Below, piece after piece: positions 57,130 through 64,000 of a stretch of DNA of 64,000 nt (the stretch's first letter is position 1; each line of letters opens with the position of its first letter). The position numbers were made by a program, and so were the translations under genes. This stretch comes from Rhodocollybia butyracea (Eukaryota > Basidiomycota > Agaricomycetes > Agaricales > Omphalotaceae): positions 310,001 to 374,000 of the forward strand of contig JADNRY010000027.1 of the NCBI GenBank assembly GCA_015501585.1. Reading direction: 5' to 3'. Under the pieces are notes generated by a model that did no database searches, was not told the DNA's origin, and worked only from the letters and a program-made list of their open reading frames with translations.

Positions 57130-58622
57130 TTAGATAGCCTCCAATTGAGAGGTTTTTGTCACCCATGAATCTCTGTTGGCAGAAGCCACATTGGCACCGA
57201 GGTTTACTTGGCCAATCGATTTCCATCTGGAAATGTTTCTAATCCTCTCCACAAAACTTATCCCAATCCCGGGCACGTTATCAGTAGCACTAATCTCGCT
57301 ATTGGATGTTCTGGCAAAGTCTATTTGGTCTTTGATCGATCCTGCAGATTGTCCTGAGATCAGTGTATTTATGTCAAATGATGACTCTCGCAAGGAGACC
57401 AAGATGACAATGGATAGGTACATGCACTAAGTCGCACATAGCATGGACCTGTAAGCATATCGGATCTACCAAGGCTCCAGTCACATACCGATAGTTGTGG
57501 AAGCAGACATTCAAAGAGTGCAGTAGCAGAGTCCCCCAGAACAGAGAGACTACCAATCATGGAAAGTGCCTGCAATAGCCCATAGTAGTAAGCAACGCAG
57601 CAATGCAGATTGAGATCAAACTCACCCAGAAAAGGCAGTAAATAATCCCACACTCAGTAAGCAATATCAGGATACGGTTAACTGGCGATGTCCTTTTTGC
57701 ATGCCCGCCATAAAGATGAGCAAAAATCTCTCTGCGATATGCCCTGTATTGACCTTCAAATCAGAGCTCAATCAATAAACACAAGTAGGAAAAAATTAAC
57801 CAGAATTTGGCTCCAACCAATATTGTGGCAACTATGTTTGTGAATAAAAGGGGCACATAGTAGGTGAGATTTGTGCCAATAGCAAAGCCAACTGCAAGTG
57901 AGGCTTCATGAAATAACATTAGCTCCCTGGTCCACAGTGGGTTTAGGTAGAATGGAAGAATCAATACACACCAACACTACCTAACATACAAAACACAAGG
58001 ACACCTTTGGCTGCCCTATTTTGTGGGTACAAAACCCATGCCCTCCAACATACTAATCCGTCGCTCAAGAGATACTAGGTTGAGCAAGCATATGAGAAGC
58101 CGTAGCCTGCGGGGCATGGGAATCTACTCACATTACTGCCAGTAAATATTGCAAGGCTAATTTGGTCGGAGCGTTGTTGCTCAATCACATTCATAGGAGG
58201 ACCACCAAGGTTTTTAGCAATGACAATGAATTTTTGAATGTAGATAGCTTCAGAGACACAGGCTCCAATGTACATTCCAAAGGTAACTGCAAGGAGTACT
58301 TGACGGGACCTTGACGCCTTTATGCCTCTGTTTCTAGAATAAGTAATTGATAAATCAAGGCCCATATTGGTCGAGAAACAGAAGATACATGAGCGTGAAC
58401 ATTGTGAAGAACACCAGCGCCGTGTTAATCCCTGTGAAAAGAACAACATCTAGTACGGAACAGCACTATTGGACCACTAATATTGTGCGTACCCCACACA
58501 CCCATTCCGACCGTAGTGTCAACAATAATTTGCTCAACCAACACTGCGTCCATGAGGATGACAGAGCTTGTTAATAGCAGTATGGAGCTGCGGAAATTAT
58601 TACGCCCATATGGTCTTTTCAA
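57130..58622 (-). pseudogene. Seven-helix membrane protein gene, probably damaged
   Basis: On the - strand: start MKRPYGRNNFRSSILLLTSS, then after an intron NTALVFFTMFTLMYLLFLDQ, then KASRSRQVLLAVTFGMYIGA and VIEQQRSDQISLAIFTGSN, a good GTGAGT intron, DGLVCWRAWVLYPQNRAAKG, FAIGTNLTYYVPLLFTNIVA, ALSMIGSLSVLGDSATALFE, and a C-terminal 97-codon frame (LSIVILVSLRESSFDINTLI). This matches the helix order of a common Agaricomycete membrane protein family of unknown function. A stop after LDQYGP and missing splice junctions near 58350 and 57940 suggest damage, although unusual splicing is possible. Confidence 0.5.
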
Positions 58623-60200
58623 AATTTATAGCTGTCTCGTCTGCTAGTAAGGTACCAGCCTGCCCTGAGAGTTCTTAGTTCACGAAAGGCAACGATCATC
58701 CTTGCTTGATTGTGGTACTGAGCACTGCAACGCGGTGATAGTGATCCGCCATTGTTTGTACCTACCAGATATGATAATCAAGCCTTGCCTAAACTTCTGG
58801 GAGAAGAAAGAATGGATCACAGAAACAACAGTACTTGGTGTCGTAGCCAAGTACTATAACATGATGACTTGTAGAACTCATTCCACTCACATGCCGACCT
58901 GGCCCGCTCTAATCCTATCTTTCCTTGGAGTTCAAAGTTCACAGCACACAATAAGTTGATCATCATTGATTTTGTCTGTCAAAATTTTGGATGATACCTT
59001 TATGAAAATAGAGTCGATTAGCTGTTAACTTCATTAAGAAAGTAGAACCCAGGCTACTGCGAGGATCAAGCGGGGATCGCGACATCTCGGGTGCTGCATA
59101 GCCTGGGCCCTGTGGCCACTGGCCATATAATGACGCAAACCATGGGATAAAAATAAGGCCCTGAGCGAGGAAAGAAAAATCCACTAGATAAATGAGTGTG
59201 AGCAAATTGTCTTATTTGACCAATCTGCTCTGTTCTGCCAAGGCACAAGATCCACAATGCCCATAGCGAGATTATTTTATCCAGAGATAAACTTAGTCCT
59301 GGCGATAGAACAGAGGGTTATAAATTTGGTGGTGCTCAAAATGCGCGGCAGTGCTGGTGGGGATGTCAAAGCGGTTGGGTCAAAGGAGAGAAGAGTGTTT
59401 GTTCTGATGTAGTAGGAGTAGGTAAGATAGTAAAGCATAAAGGCAAATTAACGCACACTGCTGATGTCCACTATTATTTGGCGGCGCTAGTGTGCTGGCT
59501 AGGGCTCAGAGTCGGTGTGAGCTGGGCCCGGCCGCCCGCCAGTGGCAGCCAGAGCTTGGACAGTCCAAACAGTCAAAGTCCAGTGTCTGAGCCTGAAATT
59601 AAAATCTTGGTTCTCACTGCTGGAACATTGCGTATCGATAGTGTATTCAAAATGAATGTAATGTACAGTGAACTAGGGGGTACAAGAATCGCTGAACAAT
59701 GTTTCTTCGATGTAGACTTTTCATGTCCGGCAGACTATCTACAAACGTGGATCAAGAGTCGCAGTATCTGCATGTTAATGAGCTGCATTTAGTACTCGTA
59801 GTCGGACAGAATGTCGACTTCCTCAACGAAATCTGCAGATCTGAACTCTCCGAGTCGGGCTTACCGGGACCTCTAACGAGTCTAACCCTCTTGCACGTCA
59901 CGCGTGTCATCCTCTATCCGGCCTTTATGATGTAGTATCGGAGTAATTTGAGAGGAAAGAGAAAGCCAGTAGCGAGGAGAGAGTTGTAATTACGATAGAA
60001 ACTCAGCCATAATAGGCGCTCGTAAATATGAGCATCTCATTGATCATCTCTCTCCCACAACAGGCCGTAAACCAAGCTTCAAGTTACTTCAAGTGTGATC
60101 GATGTCGATGAACGTGAACTTATGATTGTGTGCGTGATCTTCTTTCTTTGGTTTTCTGTTTGTCTCATGTTCAATGTGTAGATTTAGTATCTTTTTCGAA
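58623..60200. other. Unrecognised region
   Basis: No domain recognised. The longest frame (59478-59792, +, 104 codons) includes DVDFSCPADYLQTWIKSRS and could be an exon remnant; no splice partners were found. Confidence 0.3.
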
Positions 60201-60210
60201 GACGACTCTC

Positions 60211-60939
60211 GGTATCAACATTGCCAAGCTCGAAAGTCTTCGACTACCTACGGAAGGACCTGAAATATCTCGCCGCTGACTTGGCTGGCTGGTATGGTCG
60301 TATATCAGTGGTGTCAGGCACGTCTTCTACCAATCCATTCAAGGACTTGCGTCAACTCACTGTATTCAGCAGGCCACACCTCAATAGTACTCACCAGCTT
60401 CACCCTTTCACCCGGCACAGTCTTCAAGCTTCAACGTTCATAGACCGATAAAGGTTATCAAGTCTCAGCTTTGGTAACCTCCTTGTACACCTCAAAAAGC
60501 CTAGGCTCCACTACCCGTGCTGTATCGCCATCGGTCTCCTGCTCGACTTCTGTGTCGGCTTTGCCACCGAAAATCATATCAACTCTGGCTCATACTATCG
60601 TTGCTGCTCTCTTCCTTCTCCAGAAGTCACTTCACTACCTCATCAAAATCAAGATAGGATACTTAAGAGGCCCGCTCAACGCTTCAACATCGAAATTCCC
60701 TCCTCCGTCTCCACCTGGCATCCCAGCACATGGGCCATCGCTGGTGGATTATTTCTAGCCCCCATCCAATGACGCGACGTTGAACTGGCTGTGGATTATC
60801 TGTCCATCCCGTTCGTGGTCGCCACCAACAAAGGCAGCATCGACTCGAATATTGCTCCTTCTGTGGGTGCTGCTTCATCTACCTCATTCCTCGTTCCCGA
60901 GACAATTCGCCTCATTCTCAGACCAGTTGACCAGATGAT
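60211..60939 (+). other. Possible host gene remnant of unknown family
   Basis: One frame reads with few stops: SSKVFDYLRKDLKYLAADLA, IEIPSSVSTWHPSTWAIAGG, VELAVDYLSIPFVVATNKGS and VPETIRLILRPVDQMMLETT. It looks protein-like and runs up to the nicotinamidase remnant, but I recognise no family. May be a separate decayed gene. Confidence 0.3.
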
Positions 60940-61470
60940 GTTGGAAACTACGCGGAGATGAGTGCTGGGTGGATACCAACACGACTCGACTCTGGCCGGT
61001 CCGGCGTCCAAAGAACTTTTGGCTCGCAACTCATCCCGAAACTAGACACATCACAAATCGATTTGATAGTTGAAAAGGGCACCGATCATGGTGTAGAGCT
61101 GTATTCTACTTTTGAAGCCCCGTTTCAAATCCTATTGTGAAAGAAGCTAGTACCAGCCTTGTGCAATATCTTACAGCCGCAGAAGTGACTGGTGTGTTTG
61201 TCGTGGGTCTTGCGATGGACTACTGTGTTAAGAGTACAGCTATCGATGCAGGTCTTGCGATGGACTATTGTGTTGAAAGCTAAAATACAGCTATCGATGC
61301 GGTGGCGGCTGGATCTCAGGTATGTGTTGTGCGTGAGGGTAGGGAAGCTGTTGATCCATGAGAAGACAACTGGAGAAGAGCTGAGCAGGAAATGGAGGCT
61401 AGCGGTGTGAGGCTTGTGCAAGTTGATCGAGAGGAGGTAGGAAGGGTAAAACAGGTCACGCCAGAAGGTT
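60940..61470 (+). pseudogene. Nicotinamidase-like (isochorismatase fold) pseudogene
   Basis: Reads RTFGSQLIPKLDTSQIDLIV, EKGTDHGVELYSTFEAPF, a shift near 61130, then TAAEVTGVFVVGLAMDYCVK with the catalytic Cys of nicotinamidases, TAIDAVAAGSQVCVVREGRE and EMEASGVRLVQVDREEVGRV. The usual W-P-x-H-C-V-Q before TFGSQL is damaged. The active-site segment is tandemly duplicated (61206-61250 and 61251-61301), with a stop in the second copy and another after REAVDP. Intact relatives hydrolyse nicotinamide to nicotinate in NAD salvage. Confidence 0.7.
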
Positions 61471-62001
61471 AACATTAGAATGTTCCAATCTTTTACATCC
61501 ATTCAAAACCCATGCAAATCCGAAATCAGCTCGCTACTCGATACTTGCACTTCTTCATCAGTAAATCAAGGGAAGCGTCATTTGAGATTTCACGAATCGC
61601 CAGCACAAGTCTTAATTACCTATGCTTACACAGCATAATAAGCGTTTACAACCTAAGGAAAATTATTGAATAAGATTACATTCGTAAATGAGTTCTTGGG
61701 AACGATTTCACCAGATTTCATCCGCATGAAATCATTACACGATGTTAACTATGAATAAAATCTATGGTAAATAATTATCCTTGCTCGCAACTCGTTCCGA
61801 CTCACAAGAACAGTTATGGTCAACCGAAATCAGTTCTCAACCCGCAATTATTATTTTTTCAAATTCTAACGGTAGGTATTTATCTCACAACTATTGTAAT
61901 CCCTACTACTCTCAAGGATGTCTCTTTTAACTTGCACGAAATACCTTTTTATGCACTTTCGGGCTCCCTATTGTGTAGTCACATTCCAAGTAGTGGCACT
62001 C
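61471..62001. other. A/T-rich spacer
   Basis: No gene recognised; a few short chance frames only. Confidence 0.3.
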
Positions 62002-62004
62002 TTA

Positions 62005-62371
62005 GAGGCTGTTCAGCTGCCCGCGAGTGATCACTCGCAAGCACTTTTTGCCAGAGATCAATTCCCTTATAAAGTAAGCTGGTTGCAAGAGTGACATGAC
62101 GCCATAAATTAGCATGAACATAGACGACTTTCCTGGACTTCCCTGGACTGCCGGACAATGGCTATCCCATTCAAGAAGAGGGTCGACGCTCTTTTCGATT
62201 CAGTTTTTGGCCGGCAATCACACCGCATCAAAGATTTTTCAGGGATCGCAAGAAATCTGACAATTTCAAGGGTTGCTCAAGGGAAGTCATCCCATTGTCA
62301 CAAGGGTTGTCAGAGTCACAGAAACCAAAAAGTGCTCGCGAGTGATCACTCGCGGGCAGCTGAACAGCCTC
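62005..62371. mobile_element. MITE, 367 bp, TTA target duplication
   Basis: TIRs GAGGCTGTTCAGCTGCCCGC... and ...GCGGGCAGCTGAACAGCCTC; the inverted repeat extends through GAGTGATCACTCGC to AAGCACTTTTTG. TTA flanks both ends (62002-62004 and 62372-62374). Three-base TTA points to PIF/Harbinger. The TIR itself contains the 16-base palindrome GCGAGTGATCACTCGC. No coding capacity. Confidence 0.88.
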
Positions 62372-62374
62372 TTA

Positions 62375-62704
62375 AGCCTTACTTCATGAGACACTGACTT
62401 GTGTAACATGCATCGACAATCAACCATGTCCCGCGGCTGGACTCCAAGTCATTCGACAGCAATGGGCAGCAACAGGGCAGCGGCAATGACTTGGAGTGAC
62501 AAGGGATCTGTGCTGGGCGCCAAGCAAACCGGGGTATGTACGACGCGCAAGCCTTACCCGGAAAGCGAAGTGTTTCAAAGGCCGTGCGGCGTGCATGGAG
62601 CAGTCACAGGGTCGCGAGGATTATAAATTGGTTCAACTTTTCAAAACAGGACGATTTCTTCCTTTCTTCCTTCCCTGTCTCGGTCCTGGCATTTTTGTAT
62701 CCAA
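62375..62704. other. Spacer between two DNA elements
   Basis: Short overlapping frames only; no recognised gene. Confidence 0.3.
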
Positions 62705-62993
62705 TAGGGCGTTTCACGACGGGACTGCCGGCCTTTTTTGAGCCTTTTTTGACTCCTTTTTTGGTTTCTTTTTTCACATCATTTTTTCGAAAAAAGGATC
62801 CTTTTTTCCGGTGATGCAGAAAAGGCCATCGAGCCTTTTCTGCATCACAGGCCTTTTTTCCATAACCTTTTTTCCGGTCTTTTTGCTTACTCAACAAGTA
62901 ATGTGTAACCAACTGTACCCTGTATCTCTCTACGCTACGCTACCCTACGGCTACAACCTGTAAACACTTTTGCCGCTTGTCCCCTCCTTGAGC

Positions 62994-63170
62994 ATGAGGA
63001 AAAACACAAAAAACCCCACTACCATCACTACTACTGAAGCCACCTCTAAAGCCGCTGGTGATAAAGCCATGGTGAAGAAACCTCGCAGCAAGAAGGCCGA
63101 TGTTGCTCCTCCCAAGGCAAAGAAGGAGCGTGCAAAGCCCATCGAATGGGTGGACAATCCAAGCTGGATA
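62994..63170 (+). pseudogene. First exon of the transposon's Lys-rich accessory gene
   Basis: From ATG at about 62994: MRKNTKNPTTITTTEATSKA, then KPRSKKADVAPPKAKKERAK and PIEWVDNPSW, where homology to Myb/SANT-like accessory proteins (basic tail, then a Trp-containing N-P-x-W) would begin. The frame then runs into reversed transposase sequence (IHKGLWTLFGKR), which marks the deletion point. Confidence 0.5.
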
Positions 63171-63526
63171 CACAAAGGTTTATGGACCTTGTTTGGGAAG
63201 AGAATGCGTGTCCGGCGAATTTCGTCTATCCATTCTCGAGTAGCCCGAAAGTGGTTCCTATAGCGCTCTTCTTCCCATTCTTCTTCAGATGAGCTTGTGG
63301 AAATATGATCAGCCTCTGAAGTTGAGGCGATGGAAGACAGGGAAGAGAGAGAAGAGAGAGAGGAAAGAGAAGAGGCATCAGAGCTGTCGTCGTCATGGTT
63401 GCCGCTGACGGAATCATCGTCTGAGGTATCGACGGCGGCACGCCGTTTTTGTCGCCATTCCTGAAGTTGTTGAGCGTATTTAAAGGCACCACGAAGGACG
63501 CGCTGACGTGCGGATACTCTAGGCAT
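63170..63526 (-). pseudogene. First exon of the transposase gene (Harbinger-like)
   Basis: On the - strand: MPRVSARQRVLRGAFKYAQQ, an acidic Ser-rich stretch with SSLSSLSSLSSLSSIAS, then EEERYRNHFRATREWIDEIR and RTRILFPNKVHKP, where it stops being transposase-like. This start resembles the N-termini of Agaricomycete DDE_Tnp_4-type transposases (MPR-S-RQ start, acidic Ser run, then a helix before the N-x-x-x-K-P stretch); from memory, not searched. The catalytic domain is gone. Confidence 0.5.
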
Positions 63527-63738
63527 GATGATGGGACAAGAGCCAAAATTATTCTCAATTTACAGTTGACTAGTTCATGTACTGAAAATATATATATCTA
63601 GGTGGGGGGTTCACGACGGAACCGTTTTTTCGTCTTTTTTCGGCCTTTTTTGAGTGAAAAAAGAGTTCAAAAAAGAGCTAAAAAAGAAATCAAAAAAGGA
63701 TCAAAAAAGGATTTCAACCCGTCGTGAAACGCCCTAAT

Positions 63739-64000
63739 GTATACTATCAAGCCTCAAGCTCAAGCCTCTCCAAATCCCTCCAAATCCCTTCAAGCTTCCG
63801 GGCCTTTACTGTTCTTGTTGAACTTCAAAGCCTTCAAACGTGTCTCTGGTTCTTCAATGTTCTTCAAGGCCTCAAGTGCAATGTTAACCTTCGTCGAGTG
63901 CCCTCAAGCAACGTTTACTTTCAACATCTAGTTTGGGAGGTGGTGTGATTGGAAAGCAGGCAGTAAGGAGACGGCGTTGCGGTTGTGCATGCTCGATGTA
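63739..64000. other. End of window, no gene recognised
   Basis: CTCAAGC, TTCAAGCCT and CTTCAAAG-like words recur between 63750 and 63900 (a loose CTTCAAGCCTC repeat). Nothing else seen. Confidence 0.35.

Larger units (their letters stand above)
62706..63735. mobile_element. Internal-deletion derivative of a two-gene DNA transposon
   Basis: Perfect 18-base TIRs AGGGCGTTTCACGACGGG / CCCGTCGTGAAACGCCCT. Flanks are AAT on both sides (62703-62705, 63736-63738), or TA if the TIR starts at GGGCG. Inside, two gene starts face each other and meet at about 63168, where the middle of the parent element seems deleted. Both ends carry arrays of CCTTTTTT (left) or AAAAAAGG/AAAAAAGA (right), inverted to each other. 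A 14-base-arm hairpin GATGCAGAAAAGGC-CATCGA-GCCTTTTCTGCATC is at 62814-62847. Confidence 0.75.

Noticed and set aside
62604..62912. Lys-rich ORF on - (KKGSFFRKNDVKKETKKGVKKG)
   Set aside because: Produced by the CCTTTTTT repeat array, not a protein gene.

Overview
The window looks like nuclear DNA of a mushroom-forming fungus (Agaricomycetes, Basidiomycota). The support is: genes split by many 40-80 base GT-AG introns, basidiomycete-type surface and membrane proteins, an RTA1-like transporter, a copper amine oxidase, and Ty1/copia, Ty3/gypsy, Tad-like LINE and PIF/Harbinger elements typical of these genomes. Only a few intact host genes are present; most of the 64 kb is nested, decayed or non-autonomous mobile DNA.

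Layout. 1-893: 3' end of a secreted Ser/Asn-rich protein gene on +. 894-3818: duplicated segments carrying five intron-containing tRNA-His(GTG) genes, one inverted, with a 540-base inverted-repeat element inserted in one segment. 3819-7830: 5'-truncated copia element (-) with its 3' LTR. 8043-20037: two related LINEs head to tail. The first is split by a gypsy LTR fragment (13137-14665). The second carries a foldback element (17607-17960) and is cut off by a truncated Harbinger element (20038-22206) with transposase (+) and Myb-like partner (-). 22207-25405: small broken hypothetical genes, an LTR-like fragment and a short LINE-derived element.

26321-31313 is the host-gene island: an RTA1-like 7-TM protein (9 exons, one of 15 bases) and a complete copper amine oxidase (10 exons, 749 codons), both on + and independent of each other. 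31711-35000 holds decayed F-box-like and multi-pass membrane protein genes.

35000-57000 is repeat territory: a hairpin, a Harbinger MITE (38753-39286), a minisatellite of AGGTCATGACCT palindromes at about 21-base spacing, gypsy fragments, a second foldback copy, a two-LTR but frameshifted copia element (43917-49305), a telomere-like tract, and a very young 1.19 kb LTR-LTR element with perfect TGGGG target duplications (55647-56832). 57130-58622 is a damaged membrane protein gene; 60940-61470 a nicotinamidase-like pseudogene with a duplicated active-site segment. Near the end lie a 367-base TTA-flanked MITE and a 1.03 kb deletion derivative of a two-gene DNA transposon that keeps the first exons of both convergent genes.

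The items I would look at first are the tRNA-His cluster with variable introns, the endonuclease-RNase H-RT domain order in both LINEs, the two-gene deletion derivative at 62706-63735, and the 21-base palindrome array. All family calls come from reading motifs by eye; no database search was run.
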